DNA from: Paenibacillus sp. PCH8
GTDB lineage: Bacteria > Bacillota > Bacilli > Paenibacillales > Paenibacillaceae
Length of the DNA: 64,000 nt
Assembly (NCBI RefSeq): GCF_002968835.1
Contig: NZ_PKQK01000001.1
Location: 372,001-436,000, forward strand
Direction of reading: 5' to 3'
The notes under the pieces were generated by a model, which saw nothing but the letters and a program-made list of their open reading frames with translations, did not search any database and was not told the DNA's origin. This document shows positions 17,770-28,102 of this stretch, piece by piece (within the stretch, counting starts at the first letter, position 1; each line of letters starts with the position of its first letter). The position numbers and the translations under genes were made by a program.

Positions 17770-17826
17770 CAAAAAAGCTTCAAAAGAGGATGAACAAGCC
17801 TACTCGCTTGTTCATCCTTTGGAAGC
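17770..17826 (-). terminator. strong hairpin with T run between purH and purD
   Basis: On the minus strand AGGATGAACAAGC, the loop GAGTAG and GCTTGTTCATCCT form a perfect 13-pair stem, extended by an outer stem GCTTC...GAAGC and followed by six T. It looks like an intrinsic terminator inside the operon. I find no promoter between it and purD. Confidence 0.85.
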
Positions 17827-17847
17827 AATGAATTTATCGTTTAAAGT

Positions 17848-19395
17848 TTAGTGTTTGAAATGACGAACACCTGTGAAGACCATCGCGATGCCATATTCAT
17901 TCGCCACTTTGATGGACTCTTCGTCTTTGATGGAACCACCAGGTTGGATCACTGCTGTAATCCCTGCTTTAGCTGCCAGCTCAAGTGTATCTCCCATCGG
18001 GAAGAATGCATCGGATGCCAGAATGGCACCTTTGGCTTGCTCGCCAGCTTGTTCGATCGCAATCTTGGCTGCACCCACACGGTTCATTTGTCCAGCGCCT
18101 ACACCTACTGTCATGTCATTCGCAGCAAGTACAATGGCATTGGACTTCACATGTTTAACAACTTTCCAGCCAAACAACAGCTGTTTCATTTCCTCTTCGG
18201 ATGGCGCACGATCCGTTACTACGTTCAGCTCGCTGGCTTCAATGGAATGTACATCCGATTGTTGTACAATCATGCCGCCGTCGATGGACGTGACCACGAA
18301 TTGACTTTCACGTTTACGAGCCGCATTCAGTTCACCCGTTTTGAGCAAACGAATGTTTTTCTTCTTGGTGAGGATATCGAGTGCCTCTTGTGTAAAGTCA
18401 GGAGCCAGTACGATTTCCAGGAAAATCTCGCTCAGCTTGTTCGCTGTATCGCTGTCGATGATGCGGTTCGCAGCCACAATGCCACCAAAGATGGATGTAG
18501 GATCTGCAGCATATGCTTTGCTGTAGGCTTCATAGATGCTATTGCCAACTCCCACACCGCAAGGGTTCATATGTTTGACCGCCACAACTGCCGGTTCTTC
18601 AAATTCTTTCACGATCTGCAATGCTGCATTCGCATCATTGATGTTATTATAGGACAACTCTTTGCCGTGCAATTGCTCGGCTGTTGTCAATGTATCTTGG
18701 GCAGCCAGCGGTTTGCGGTAGAATGCCGCCTGCTGGTGTGGATTTTCGCCGTAGCGCAAATCCTGAAGTTTTTCGTAAGTAACCGTCAGACGCTCTGGTA
18801 GCGGATCACCATTCAGGTTGGAGAGATAATCGGAAATAACTGCATCGTAAGCCGCTGTGTGGCGGAACACTTTTGCCGCAAGCCGTTTGCGTGTTTCGAG
18901 TGTCGTATCTCCACTGCTACGTACTTCTTCAAGCACCTTGCCATAATCTGCGGTGTCTACAACAACGCTAACGAAGGCATGGTTCTTGGCAGCAGAACGA
19001 AGCATGGTTGGACCACCGATATCGATGTTCTCGATCGCGTCCTCATACGTTACATCCGGTTTGGCGATCGTATCTTGGAACGGATACAGGTTCACGACAA
19101 CCAGATCGATGTACCCCAGTCCGTTCTCTTCCATCTGACGTTTATGATCTTCGTTGTCACGAACAGCCAGCAAGCCGCCATGAACTGCCGGGTGCAATGT
19201 TTTGACACGTCCGTCCATAATTTCCGGGAATCCCGTCACATCTGAAATTCCGATAACAGGTACGCCTTCCTTCGACAACAGGCTGCTTGTACCTCCTGTC
19301 GAAATAATCTCCACACCCATTTGTGACAGCTCGCGGCAAAAGTCCACGATGCCTGTTTTATCCCACACGCTAACCAGCGCTCTTTTGATACTCAC
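17848..19395 (-). CDS. purH: bifunctional AICAR transformylase/IMP cyclohydrolase
   Basis: PurH performs the last two steps to IMP: it formylates AICAR with 10-formyl-THF and closes the ring. The product of 515 residues starts with the MGS-like cyclohydrolase domain ([17 protein letters not shown], then STGGTSSLL and [14 protein letters not shown]) and continues into the transformylase domain, with [12 protein letters not shown] holding the catalytic Lys-His pair and [13 protein letters not shown] near the end. The GTG at 19395 is the start, because AAGGAGG lies eight bases upstream. The gap of about 330 bp from purN is filled by hairpin repeat copy B. Confidence 0.97.
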   Translation of the reverse strand: MSIKRALVSVWDKTGIVDFCRELSQMGVEIISTGGTSSLLSKEGVPVIGISDVTGFPEIMDGRVKTLHPAVHGGLLAVRDNEDHKRQMEENGLGYIDLVVVNLYPFQDTIAKPDVTYEDAIENIDIGGPTMLRSAAKNHAFVSVVVDTADYGKVLEEVRSSGDTTLETRKRLAAKVFRHTAAYDAVISDYLSNLNGDPLPERLTVTYEKLQDLRYGENPHQQAAFYRKPLAAQDTLTTAEQLHGKELSYNNINDANAALQIVKEFEEPAVVAVKHMNPCGVGVGNSIYEAYSKAYAADPTSIFGGIVAANRIIDSDTANKLSEIFLEIVLAPDFTQEALDILTKKKNIRLLKTGELNAARKRESQFVVTSIDGGMIVQQSDVHSIEASELNVVTDRAPSEEEMKQLLFGWKVVKHVKSNAIVLAANDMTVGVGAGQMNRVGAAKIAIEQAGEQAKGAILASDAFFPMGDTLELAAKAGITAVIQPGGSIKDEESIKVANEYGIAMVFTGVRHFKH

Positions 19396-19501
19396 AATAT
19401 GCTCCTCCTTTAATGTCCCATGGCTTCGCGTTTCCTGACGAAACACAGCCGATTTATTTCCCGAGAAATATCACAAAATGCGTATCAATATTCGACTTCT
19501 G

Positions 19502-19731
19502 TTATATAAGTTGAACCAAGATGTTTACACGGGACACTCCGATGACAGAACAACCTTCCAATCGCTGTTATCCCCAGATTTTTTGATTCCCTTTTCTTAA
19601 AGGGAAAATCCGGTGATAAACCTATGCTTCCGAAGCAGCCTTCTTTCAGAAAGCTTTTAGGCGAACGGTTCGCTTCTTCAGGTTTTTTCTGTCCTCTCCG
19701 TTAATGTGTAAAAAAAGTTTAAAACTATATC
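19502..19731. repeat. long imperfect hairpin repeat, copy B
   Basis: This copy of about 230 bp fills the purN-purH gap and its right end overlaps the purN stop codon. The left arm GTTATATAAGTTGAAC pairs imperfectly with the right end. Inner pairs are ACAGAA with TTCTGT and GTTATCCCCAGATTTT with AAAATCCGGTGATAA. An extra segment (CTATGCTTCCGAAGCAGCC...) is inserted before the conserved GGCGAACGGTTCGCTTCTTC string. Confidence 0.75.
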
Positions 19732-20347
19732 AAACCGTTTTGTTAACAGTGACGTGACGTCCGTCTAACTGAACCAAACCTTGAGCGAACCAGGATACCA
19801 CTTCAGGGTAAAGCTGCTGTTCGGCAGCATGAATGGAACGGCTGATTGACTCAGTCGTATCTTCTGGCAGAATGGGAACGGGGTGCTGGGCAATAATCGG
19901 TCCAGTATCCATGCCACCGTCCACAAAGTGTACGGTCACACCTGTCACTTTCACACCATATTCCAGAGCCTGTCCGATCGCATCCTTGCCTGTAAACGCC
20001 GGTAGCAAAGACGGATGAATGTTAATCAACCGCCCTGTATAACGATCCACCATAACGGAAGTCAACAATCTCATATATCCGGCAAGAACGACCAGGTCGA
20101 TCTTTTTGGACTCAAGTACTTCCACGATCTCTGACTCGTAGGCTTCACGTGAATCATAATTCTTGGGAGTAAACAGATGACAACCCACGCCTGCGTCCTG
20201 TGCCCGCTGCACAACTCGTGCAGCCGGTTTATCACATACAAGCAGTTCCACGGATGCATTCAGCCCCCCGTTCCGTGCTGCATCAACCAAGGACTGAAAG
20301 TTGGACCCTTCACCCGAGGCAAATACAGCAATGCGGTAGCTGGCCAT
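19730..20347 (-). CDS. purN: phosphoribosylglycinamide formyltransferase (GART)
   Basis: PurN transfers a formyl group from 10-formyl-THF to GAR, step three of the pathway. The product has 205 residues and shows the N-terminal IAVFASGEGSNFQSLVDA loop for GAR phosphate. The catalytic trio is seen as Asn and His in NIHPSLLPAF and Asp in HFVDGGMDTGPI. Its ATG overlaps the purM stop by one base (TAATG), so translation is coupled. The stop codon lies within the right end of hairpin repeat copy B. Confidence 0.97.
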   Translation of the reverse strand: MASYRIAVFASGEGSNFQSLVDAARNGGLNASVELLVCDKPAARVVQRAQDAGVGCHLFTPKNYDSREAYESEIVEVLESKKIDLVVLAGYMRLLTSVMVDRYTGRLINIHPSLLPAFTGKDAIGQALEYGVKVTGVTVHFVDGGMDTGPIIAQHPVPILPEDTTESISRSIHAAEQQLYPEVVSWFAQGLVQLDGRHVTVNKTV

Positions 20348-21387
20348 TAAACATCCGCTCCTGTGAAGGTTACTGTCGCATCTCCTTCGGTAACACGGCC
20401 GATGATGTACGCTTCTTCACCCGATGATTTCAATTGTTGCAGAGCTTCCGCTGCATCTGCTGCATTAACGACCAAGACAAGTCCGATGCCCATGTTAAAT
20501 GTAGTGAACATGTCACGATTGGAGACAGATCCTTTTTCCTGTAACAGGTTGAAGATCGGCAGGATCGGCCAAGAGCCGTAGTCAATATCTACGTTCACGT
20601 TGCTCGGCAACATACGTGGAATATTCTCGATGAAGCCGCCACCTGTAATGTGAGCCATACCTTTTACATTTACGTTTTCCACCAGGGACAACAGCGGTTT
20701 AACATAGATCTTCGTTGGCTCCAGCAGAGAATCTCCCAGCTTGCCACCCAGTTCCGCTACTTCATCATGCAGATCAAGTCCCGCATCTTCCAACAAAAGT
20801 CTGCGTACCAACGAGAATCCATTACTGTGCACACCGCTGGAAGCCAGACCAATCACCGCATCACCAGAAGCGATGGTAGTGCCGTTGATAATTTTCGCTT
20901 TGTCCACAATGCCCACCGTGAATCCGGCAATATCATATTCGCCTTCACTGTACATGCCCGGCATTTCAGCCGTTTCACCGCCGATTAGCGCACAGCCAGA
21001 CTGATGACAGCCTTCAGCGATACCCGAAACGATAGCCTCGATCTTCTCAGGGATGACTTTGTCACAAGCGAGGTAGTCCAGGAAGAAGAGTGGCTCTGCG
21101 CCCTGTACCACAATGTCGTTCACACACATAGCTACCGCGTCGATGCCAATGGTATCGTGACGGTCCATGGCAAATGCAATCTTCAGCTTGGTTCCCACAC
21201 CATCCGTACCGGATACAAGCACAGGCTCGTCATATTTATCTTTGTTCAAACCGAACAGGGCACCGAATCCACCCAGATCTGTCATCACTTCCGGACGGAA
21301 GGTACGCTTCACGTGTTTTTTCATCCGTTCAACCGCTTCATTACCTGCCGCGATATCGACGCCGGCCTTTTTATATGCTTCTGACAA
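20347..21387 (-). CDS. purM: phosphoribosylformylglycinamidine cyclo-ligase (AIR synthetase)
   Basis: PurM closes the imidazole ring of AIR from FGAM with ATP. The 346-residue product begins [22 protein letters not shown] and contains the family signatures [15 protein letters not shown] and [11 protein letters not shown], then [17 protein letters not shown]. The start is TTG at 21387, preceded by GGAGATGA at a spacing of about nine; the length fits the family without extension. It is coupled to purN by a one-base overlap, but is separated from purF by more than 400 bp of GC-rich repeats. Confidence 0.96.
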   Translation of the reverse strand: MSEAYKKAGVDIAAGNEAVERMKKHVKRTFRPEVMTDLGGFGALFGLNKDKYDEPVLVSGTDGVGTKLKIAFAMDRHDTIGIDAVAMCVNDIVVQGAEPLFFLDYLACDKVIPEKIEAIVSGIAEGCHQSGCALIGGETAEMPGMYSEGEYDIAGFTVGIVDKAKIINGTTIASGDAVIGLASSGVHSNGFSLVRRLLLEDAGLDLHDEVAELGGKLGDSLLEPTKIYVKPLLSLVENVNVKGMAHITGGGFIENIPRMLPSNVNVDIDYGSWPILPIFNLLQEKGSVSNRDMFTTFNMGIGLVLVVNAADAAEALQQLKSSGEEAYIIGRVTEGDATVTFTGADV

Positions 21388-21413
21388 GTGGAATCATCTC
21401 CTTTTTTTTCGCC

Positions 21414-21775
21414 CCTCCTAAATCCTCCCACCCGGGAGGACCCCATAGGACCTTGGCAGGCCCTCTGGACACCCGCCAAACAAGCGGTGCAGGGGTGGCT
21501 GGTATGATCTTGCTATGGTTGGTTCGTTCGTGTGCTCGCGTGGTTGTTCGCCGATTCCGGTGGCCTTCGGCCAACGGACGGCAAACCCCGCTTGGCTACG
21601 AGCGGGGCAAGCCCGCAGGGCAGCTGCTTCGCTCGGCTGCCTAGCCCCTGTTGCTCTGCAAGGCGGGGCCTAAGGGCTCGGGCTACGCCCGGGACCAGCT
21701 GCTTCGCCTGGCTGCCCTAGCCCCTGTTGCTCCGCAAGGCGGGGGTTAAGGGCTCGGGCTACGCCCGGGGCGGCG
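21414..21775. repeat. GC-rich repeat region with a 75-bp tandem duplication
   Basis: The purF-purM gap holds a sequence much richer in G and C than its surroundings. A unit from 21621 to 21695 is repeated at 21696-21771; both contain CTAGCCCCTGTTGCT, GCAAGGCGGGG and GGGCTCGGGCTACGCCCGGG. Further hairpins are CCTCCC/GGGAGG (near 21427) and CCCCGCT/AGCGGGG (near 21590). No protein family is recognisable in any frame. Confidence 0.75.
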
Positions 21776-21802
21776 AGTTACGTTTGTATCGCCGGATAAC
21801 AG

Positions 21803-23281
21803 CTAGCAGCTGCAGCCAAATTTTTCCTCGCCGTCGAAGTCGAGGCGGGTTGGATAATCATGATCAAAACATGCGAGACATAGTCCGCCTTTATAGTCTT
21901 CCTGATTATCTCCCTGAATCGATGCAATCAGTCCATCCGGACTGAGGAACGACAGGGAGTCCGCATTGATTTCACGGCAGATCTCTTCCACCGACAGTGC
22001 TGATGCGATCAACTCGCGGCTGTCAGGTGTATCAATGCCATAAAAACACGGATTTTTGAACGGTGGTGATGTAATGCGCACATGTACCTCCGTCGCTCCT
22101 GCATCTCGCAGCATGTTGACGATCCGCCGGGAAGTCGTTCCCCGAACGATGGAGTCGTCAATCATGACCACACGTTTGCCTTCCACGACACGACGCACGG
22201 CGCTCAGCTTCATCTTCACGCCTTGCTCCCGCAATTCCTGGCTCGGTTGGATAAACGTACGTCCAGTGTATTTGTTCTTAATCATGCCCATCTCATACGG
22301 AATACCCGTCTGTTCAGCATAACCGATGGCCGCCGAAATACTGGAGTCCGGTACACCGGTTACCAGATCCGCATCGATAAACGACTCAATCGCCATCCGG
22401 CTTCCCATCCGCTTACGAGCCGCATGCTGGTTCGTACCATTCATGTCACTGTCCGGACGGGCAAAATAAATATATTCCATCGCGCATAATGCCTTGCGGT
22501 GTTTATGATGATCAAAACGATCCTCGTGCAGACCATCTGCATCCAGCACAAGCAGTTCACCTGGTTCAATGTCACGGATCAACTCTGCACCGATGGTTTC
22601 CAGTGCACACGTCTCAGATGCAAACAGATACGCATCCCCGAGCTTACCCATCGTCAGCGGACGAAGTCCGTGTGGATCGGAAGCCACGAGCAGCTTGTCG
22701 TTGGTCATGATTAGAAATGCATAACCGCCAACAATGCGCTGGAATGCCTCTTTTGCCGCTTCCACAAGCCCTTTGGAGGATCGTGCAATCAGATGCGCAA
22801 TGACCTCGGTATCACTCGTTGTTTGGAAAATAGAACCGCTCTGCTCCAGCTCACGCCGGATCGTTGGTGCATTCACAATGTTACCGTTGGTCGCTACCGC
22901 CAGATCACCATCACGGTATTTAAATACCAATGGCTGTGCGTTCGTCAGTTTACTGTCTCCACTTGTTGAATACCGGACATGTCCAATGGAAATATCACCA
23001 GTTAACGTCTGCATCAGATCTTTGGTGAATACTTCCTTCACCAGACCCATGCCGCGATGATAATTAAACTGGTTGCCATCACTCACACACATGCCTGCAC
23101 TTTCTTCGCCGCGATGTTGCAGCGCATGCAGACCATAATAGGAGAGTGATGCGGCATCAGGGTGTCTGAACACACCGAACACACCGCATTCTTCCTTCAA
23201 TTTGTCGAGTCCTTCCTTGCCGGACCCTTCATTATAATAATCGCCTGTCCACAACGGTCCTGTCGTCAGTTCATGAGACAT
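21803..23281 (-). CDS. purF: amidophosphoribosyltransferase (glutamine PRPP amidotransferase)
   Basis: PurF makes phosphoribosylamine from PRPP and glutamine, the committed step of purine synthesis. The 492-residue product has the N-terminal nucleophile cysteine at residue 32 (EECGVFGVF) after a propeptide of 31 residues, then [12 protein letters not shown] and GHVRYSTSG. The PRPP-binding loop [14 protein letters not shown] is near residue 340. Cysteines that could ligate the iron-sulfur cluster of Bacillus-type enzymes include those in [10 protein letters not shown] and the C-terminal LACFDHDYP and GCSC. The gene overlaps the end of purL by 16 bases. The propeptide is longer than the 11 residues of the Bacillus subtilis enzyme. 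Confidence 0.97.
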   Translation of the reverse strand: MSHELTTGPLWTGDYYNEGSGKEGLDKLKEECGVFGVFRHPDAASLSYYGLHALQHRGEESAGMCVSDGNQFNYHRGMGLVKEVFTKDLMQTLTGDISIGHVRYSTSGDSKLTNAQPLVFKYRDGDLAVATNGNIVNAPTIRRELEQSGSIFQTTSDTEVIAHLIARSSKGLVEAAKEAFQRIVGGYAFLIMTNDKLLVASDPHGLRPLTMGKLGDAYLFASETCALETIGAELIRDIEPGELLVLDADGLHEDRFDHHKHRKALCAMEYIYFARPDSDMNGTNQHAARKRMGSRMAIESFIDADLVTGVPDSSISAAIGYAEQTGIPYEMGMIKNKYTGRTFIQPSQELREQGVKMKLSAVRRVVEGKRVVMIDDSIVRGTTSRRIVNMLRDAGATEVHVRITSPPFKNPCFYGIDTPDSRELIASALSVEEICREINADSLSFLSPDGLIASIQGDNQEDYKGGLCLACFDHDYPTRLDFDGEEKFGCSC

Positions 23282-25509
23282 GGAATCGCATCCTCCCAGA
23301 CCTGAGCTAAACCTCCTACAAGTTCGTTCACGGCTGATGTTCCGTTCAAATCAATCGTCAGGAACCTTCCTTCTACACGTCCAATCACAGCTACAGGTAC
23401 ACCCTGCTCACGTACAAATGCTTCAAGTTTACCCGCTTGCTCCGGTGAAGCCGTCAACAAGATACGGGATTGGCTTTCACTGAACAGCGCATGATCTGCA
23501 CGCAGTGCAGTCTCAACATTAACTTGCGCACCCACGTTGCCGCTGATACAAGACTCTGCTAATGCCACAGCCAAGCCACCTTCAGACAAATCATGTGCAG
23601 AACGAACGAGACCAGATTGAATAGCTTCCAGCACTGTGCGGAGCAATGCTTTTTCCGTTTGCAAATTCAGCTCTGGCGGACGGCCTTCCGTCTGACCATG
23701 AACGGCGTATTGCAGCTCGCTGCCGCCGAGTTCAGCTTTCGTGTCACCGAGGAGGATGATGACATCACCTTCGGATTTGAAGGCTTGTGTCGTGATATGA
23801 TCCGTGTCATGAACGAGACCTACCATACCGACTACTGGCGTTGGATAGATGGAGCCTTTGGCGTTTTCGTTATACAGACTCACGTTACCTCCAATAACCG
23901 GCGTATCCAGCACGCGGCAAGCTTCTGCCATACCGTCTACCGCTTTCTCCATTTGCCAGAAAATATCCGGTTTCTCCGGGTTACCAAAGTTCAGGTTGTC
24001 CGTAATCGCGAGCGGCTCCGCACCGGAACATACGATATTACGCGCTGCTTCACTTACGGCAATACGTCCACCAACCTCAGGATCAAGGTACACGTAACGT
24101 CCATTACAGTCCGTTGTCATCGCAAGACCTTTACGTGTTCCATGAATCGTTACAACCGCTGCATCCGAACCCGGACGAACGGCCGTGCTTGTACGCACCA
24201 TGTAATCGTATTGATCGTACACCCATTTTTTACTCGCTACCGTTGGGGAAGCCAATATTTGTTTCAACGCTCCGCCGAGATCCGACACTTCGTCGTAACG
24301 AAGCGTGTCGATGGAAGCACTTGCTTCATAATAAGCAGGTACAGAAGAAGGTTTGTCATATACCGGACATTCGTCAACCAGTGCCGTCACTGGCATATCG
24401 CCAACCACGTCGCCGTGGTGAATCAGTTTCAGACGACCATCATCCGTTACTTTGCCGACTTTGGCACAGATGACACCCCAACGTTCAAAGATTTCCATCG
24501 CCTGTGCTTCATCCTTAGGCTCAACTACAAAGAGCATCCGTTCCTGGGACTCAGACAGCATCATCTCGTAAGGTGTCATACCTTCTTCACGCTGTGGCAC
24601 TTGATCCAGATACAGTTCCAGACCGTTGCCCGCTTTACTTGCCATCTCCGCGCTTGAACATGTCAGACCCGCAGCACCCATATCCTGAATACCGAGCACA
24701 ATGCCCGTATCGATCAATTCCAGACAAGATTCCATCACCAGTTTCTCCATAAATGGATCACCGACCTGAACTGCTGTCCGTTGGGATTCAGATTCTTCCG
24801 TCAGTTCCACTGATGCAAAGGTTGCTCCATGAATACCATCGCGACCTGTAGGCGGTCCCACATAATACACCGGGTTCCCTACACCTTTGGCAACGCCGCG
24901 CTGAATTTTGTCATGATCAATCAGACCCACACACATTGCGTTAACCAGCGGATTGCCTTCATAGCTCTCATCAAACATAACTTCTCCACCGACGGTAGGA
25001 ATACCGATACAGTTCCCGTATCCAGCAATACCTGCTACCACATGCTCAAACAGATATTTAACGCGATCGCTCTCCAGCTTGCCGAAACGAAGGGAGTTCA
25101 ACAATGCTACCGGTCTTGCACCCATAGAGAAAATATCACGGATAATGCCGCCTACACCTGTTGCCGCACCTTGATAAGGTTCAACTGCGGAAGGATGGTT
25201 ATGGCTTTCAATTTTGAAAACAACCGCCTGATTGTCACCGATATCCACGATGCCGGCACCTTCACCCGGTCCCATCAGGACACGCGGTCCGGTAGTTGGG
25301 AAACGGCGCAGCAATGGCTTGGAGTTTTTGTACGCACAGTGCTCGGACCACATTACACTGAATACACCGATTTCCGTGTAGTTGGGCTTGCGGCCCATGA
25401 ACTCACAGATCAGCGCATATTCGCTGTCAGATACGCCCATTTGTGCATAAAGTTTATGTTCTGCGACCTGTTCTGCTGTTGGTTCCTTAGCGGATAGCTG
25501 CTGCGTCAT
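23266..25509 (-). CDS. purL: phosphoribosylformylglycinamidine synthase large subunit
   Basis: PurL is the ATP-dependent synthetase subunit that converts FGAR to FGAM using ammonia delivered by PurQ; PurS bridges the two. The 747-residue length is that of the small Gram-positive type of PurL. Visible motifs are [37 protein letters not shown] and [10 protein letters not shown], belonging to the duplicated AIR-synthase-like halves. Its start lies 23 bases inside the end of purQ and its end overlaps purF, so purQ, purL and purF are tightly coupled. Confidence 0.97.
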   Translation of the reverse strand: MTQQLSAKEPTAEQVAEHKLYAQMGVSDSEYALICEFMGRKPNYTEIGVFSVMWSEHCAYKNSKPLLRRFPTTGPRVLMGPGEGAGIVDIGDNQAVVFKIESHNHPSAVEPYQGAATGVGGIIRDIFSMGARPVALLNSLRFGKLESDRVKYLFEHVVAGIAGYGNCIGIPTVGGEVMFDESYEGNPLVNAMCVGLIDHDKIQRGVAKGVGNPVYYVGPPTGRDGIHGATFASVELTEESESQRTAVQVGDPFMEKLVMESCLELIDTGIVLGIQDMGAAGLTCSSAEMASKAGNGLELYLDQVPQREEGMTPYEMMLSESQERMLFVVEPKDEAQAMEIFERWGVICAKVGKVTDDGRLKLIHHGDVVGDMPVTALVDECPVYDKPSSVPAYYEASASIDTLRYDEVSDLGGALKQILASPTVASKKWVYDQYDYMVRTSTAVRPGSDAAVVTIHGTRKGLAMTTDCNGRYVYLDPEVGGRIAVSEAARNIVCSGAEPLAITDNLNFGNPEKPDIFWQMEKAVDGMAEACRVLDTPVIGGNVSLYNENAKGSIYPTPVVGMVGLVHDTDHITTQAFKSEGDVIILLGDTKAELGGSELQYAVHGQTEGRPPELNLQTEKALLRTVLEAIQSGLVRSAHDLSEGGLAVALAESCISGNVGAQVNVETALRADHALFSESQSRILLTASPEQAGKLEAFVREQGVPVAVIGRVEGRFLTIDLNGTSAVNELVGGLAQVWEDAIPCLMN

Positions 25510-26175
25510 GCCGATCCCTCCATGCTTTCAAAATAGATGTAAACATACGTTTGCCGTCTTCCGAACCGAACAGTGTGTCCACTGCACGCTCTGGATGCGG
25601 CATCATGCCGACCACATTTCCACCCTCGTTACAGATTCCTGCAATATCACCAAGGGAACCGTTCGGGTTACTGCCATACGTAAATACGATCTGGTTGTTC
25701 GCTTGCAGACTCGCGAGCGTATCCTCATCGCAATAATAGTTGCCTTCACCGTGAGCAATGGGGATAACAATCTCTTCCCCAGGTGCATAATCACGTGTAA
25801 ATGGAGTATCTGCGTTTGCCACTTTCAATACCGTATCGTGACAACGGAACTTCAGGGAGTTGTTGCGAATTAATGCCCCGGAAGCAATCCCGCTTCAGTC
25901 AGGATCTGGAATCCGTTGCAAATCCCCAAAATATATTTACCTTGTTCAGCAGCCTTCGCTACTTCGTTCATTACCGGTGCAAAGCGGGAGATCGCTCCAC
26001 AGCGCAGGTAATCACCATACGAGAAACCACCCGGAACCAGAATGCAATCATAAGCCGATAGATCGGTAGCCGTATGCCATACATAGTCAACCTCTTGTCC
26101 AATCGCATCTTCCACTGCCTTGTAACAGTCGATGTCACAGTTGGAGCCAGGGAACACAAGAACTGCAAATTTCAT
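25487..26175 (-). pseudogene. purQ: phosphoribosylformylglycinamidine synthase glutaminase subunit, frameshifted as sequenced
   Basis: PurQ is the class I glutaminase that feeds ammonia to PurL. The first part ([20 protein letters not shown], the [10 protein letters not shown] segment, the nucleophile in [10 protein letters not shown]) stops after LLPGH near 25867. The second part, in another frame, carries the catalytic histidines and glutamate ([22 protein letters not shown]). Inserting one G into the GGGG run (plus-strand 25876-25879) joins them as LLPGALIRNN and gives a 229-residue protein, the normal family length. The rest of the operon is intact and purQ is needed for purine synthesis, so a sequencing error is the simplest explanation; a real purine auxotroph is the alternative. 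Confidence 0.92.
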
Positions 26176-26179
26176 GAGA

Positions 26180-26425
26180 TTAACCCTCCAATTCGTAGCG
26201 GTAATCTTCAACAACGGTGTTAGCCAGCAGCTTCTCACACATATCTTTCAATCGTTTCTCCGCTTCCGCACGATCTGTGGTATCCAGGTTCAATTCCATG
26301 ACTTTACCGATCCGTACACTTTCCACTTCGTTGAATCCCATGGAATGCAGGGCTCCTTGAACAGCTACGCCTTGCGGGTCGAGTACGCTTTGCTTAATAG
26401 TGACATATACGGTTGCTTTAATCAT
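26180..26425 (-). CDS. purS: phosphoribosylformylglycinamidine synthase subunit PurS
   Basis: PurS is the small bridging subunit of the three-part FGAM synthase complex with PurQ and PurL. The 81-residue product begins [19 protein letters not shown] and contains [12 protein letters not shown] and an acidic C-terminus ([11 protein letters not shown]), matching the family throughout. The start is the ATG at 26425, with AAGGATC before it; a longer open frame upstream runs into a hairpin repeat and is not coding. Its stop is four bases from the purQ start. The 779 bp between it and purC are filled with repeats. Confidence 0.95.
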   Translation of the reverse strand: MIKATVYVTIKQSVLDPQGVAVQGALHSMGFNEVESVRIGKVMELNLDTTDRAEAEKRLKDMCEKLLANTVVEDYRYELEG

Positions 26426-26496
26426 GATCCTTATGTTCCTCCTCAGTAATGAACGGGATAAATGCTTTACGCTGTTAAAAGGTGGGGCATTGGTGC

Positions 26497-26690
26497 TTGC
26501 TCCGGGGCGGATTGTTCTTCCGGTCGCTTGTTGTCCCCGGGTTTTCTGATTGTTTTGAACCGCTGTGCGGTCAAAACCCGGGGACAAAGGCGAACGCTTC
26601 GCTCCTTTAAGAACAATTCCGCCCCTTCGCTAGTCCATGCAACGTTTTTTAAAGGCCTAAATCTTTTACGTTACACGGTGGGTAATGGTC
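26497..26690. repeat. long hairpin repeat, copy D (first tandem unit)
   Basis: The core pairs GGGGCGGATTGTTCTT with AAGAACAATTCCGCCCC and GTCCCCGGGTTTT with AAAACCCGGGGAC. The asymmetric string AAAGGCGAACGCTTCGCTCC is in the same orientation as in copies A-C. The downstream flank to GGTGGGTAATGGT is duplicated with the core. Confidence 0.8.
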
Positions 26691-26696
26691 AAAGGC

Positions 26697-26890
26697 TGGC
26701 TCCGGGGCGGATTGTTCTTTCCGGTCGCTTGTTGTCCCCGGGTTTTCTGATTGTTTTGGCCCGCGCTGCGGTCAAAACCCGGGGACAAAGGCGAACGCTT
26801 CGCTCCTTTAAGAACAATTCCGCCCCTCCGCTATTCCATGCGACGTTTTTTAAATGCCTAAATCTTTTACGTTACACGGTGGGTAATGGT
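26697..26890. repeat. long hairpin repeat, copy E (second tandem unit)
   Basis: A nearly identical copy of unit D at a period of 200 bp, including the flank CTAAATCTTTTACGTTACAC. Differences are few, for example TTCTTTCCGG against TTCTTCCGG, so the duplication is recent. After it come about 80 bp and a small perfect stem GGCTTCCC/GGGAAGCC near 26972-26995. Confidence 0.8.
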
Positions 26891-26999
26891 AGGGCCTGAC
26901 CATTGCGTGAAAGCAGTGAATGGTCTTTAAGTTACTTTAAGTAATTAGTGAATTTAATTCTCTTAATTTTTCAGGCTTCCCCTACATGTGGGAAGCCAC

Positions 27000-27180
27000 A
27001 GCTCTTAATTGCCTCACCCACCAGTTTGAACACTGGCGGAGGGAAAGATTTGAGCTGGAGAAGCGTTAGCGGTCGCCTTTGCCCCCGGAATGTTTCCTTT
27101 TGAAAAAAGGATTCCAATCCAAACATTCTGGGGGCAACAGCGATCGAAAGCCAAACTTTCCCGTAGCCCACTCAAACGTC
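27000..27180. repeat. long hairpin repeat, copy F, inverted orientation
   Basis: TTTGCCCCCGGAATGTTT pairs imperfectly with AAACATTCTGGGGGCAA around a 30-base loop region, with further outer pairing. The string GAAGCGTTAGCGGTCGCCTTTGCCCCC is the reverse complement of the conserved AAAGGCGAACGCTTC string of the other copies, so this member is inverted. Confidence 0.65.
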
Positions 27181-27204
27181 AGCTCACTCAAACGTTAAAC
27201 TTTA

Positions 27205-28077
27205 TTATTTCGTTAAACGGTTATAAATATCGACGTATCTTGCGGTTGTTGCTTCAACTACCGCTTGTGGGAGTGGATCAGGTTTGCTGTTCTTGTCCCA
27301 ATCGGTTCCGGCGAGATAGGTGCGCACTGGCTCTTTATCCATGCTGTCGATCTCGATGTCGAGTTCATAATTCTCTTTGGCCCAGAAGCGTGAAGCATCT
27401 GGGGTGAAGATTTCGTCAATCAGGATGACCTTGCCATCCACGATGCCGAACTCGAATTTACAGTCTGCCAGAATGATGCCACGCTGATCACAGTAATCAC
27501 GGGCGAATTCGTACAGGCGCAAGCTTTTTTCCTGAAGCTCAACTGCGAGTGCGTCTCCCACCAGTTCTTTCATGCGATCCATTGGGATGTCCTCATCGTG
27601 ACCAACATCGTTTTTGGCTGCCGGTGTGAAAATAGGAACTTCGAGCTTAGCGTTCTTGCGAAGTCCATCAGGCAACTTAATCCCATTCACTTCACCACTC
27701 GTCTCGTATTGTCTCCATCCCCCACCAGTGATGTATCCACGCACGACACATTCAATATCAATGCGTTCTGCTTTGCGGGTTACCATGATGCGGTCTTTGA
27801 GCAATTCAGGGTCTGTGATGAGATCACCCAGTTGATTCACATCGGTATGAACGACGTGATTCTCCATCATGTCACCTGTCAGTTCAAACCAGAAGCTGCT
27901 GAGTTTATTCAGTACGTTTCCTTTCTCGGGAACCGCCGGGTCCAGCACGTAATCAAATGCCGAGATTCGGTCGGTAACCACGATTAGGAAATGCTCGCCC
28001 AGATCGTACAATTCACGTACTTTTCCTTTATATAACAGAGGTGCTTTAACGAGATCTGCCGCAGTGGACAGTGCCAT
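27205..28077 (-). CDS. purC: SAICAR synthetase (phosphoribosylaminoimidazole-succinocarboxamide synthase)
   Basis: PurC couples aspartate to CAIR with ATP. The 290-residue product has the start LLYKGKVRELYDLGEHFLIVVTDRISAFD, the signature ERIDIECVVRGYITGGGW, and the C-terminal LADCKFEFGIVDGKVILIDEIFTPDASRFW. It is about 50 residues longer than the Bacillus subtilis enzyme and resembles the longer class of roughly 290 to 300 residues found in other bacteria and yeast; the extra length is mainly around residues 80-110 and at the C-terminus. The ATG at 28077 follows GAAGGTGAG. Repeats flank the gene on both sides. Confidence 0.97.
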   Translation of the reverse strand: MALSTAADLVKAPLLYKGKVRELYDLGEHFLIVVTDRISAFDYVLDPAVPEKGNVLNKLSSFWFELTGDMMENHVVHTDVNQLGDLITDPELLKDRIMVTRKAERIDIECVVRGYITGGGWRQYETSGEVNGIKLPDGLRKNAKLEVPIFTPAAKNDVGHDEDIPMDRMKELVGDALAVELQEKSLRLYEFARDYCDQRGIILADCKFEFGIVDGKVILIDEIFTPDASRFWAKENYELDIEIDSMDKEPVRTYLAGTDWDKNSKPDPLPQAVVEATTARYVDIYNRLTK

Positions 28078-28102
28078 GGGCTCACCTTCTTTCAGGAGAT
28101 GT

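Noticed and set aside
21174..21644. 156-residue plus-strand frame over the purM start and GC-rich repeats
   Set aside because: It is antisense to purM for much of its length and then runs through GC-rich palindromes; the long frame is explained by high GC.
26462..26899. 145-residue plus-strand frame across repeats D and E
   Set aside because: Its internal repetition simply follows the 200-bp tandem hairpin duplication; no start signal is seen.
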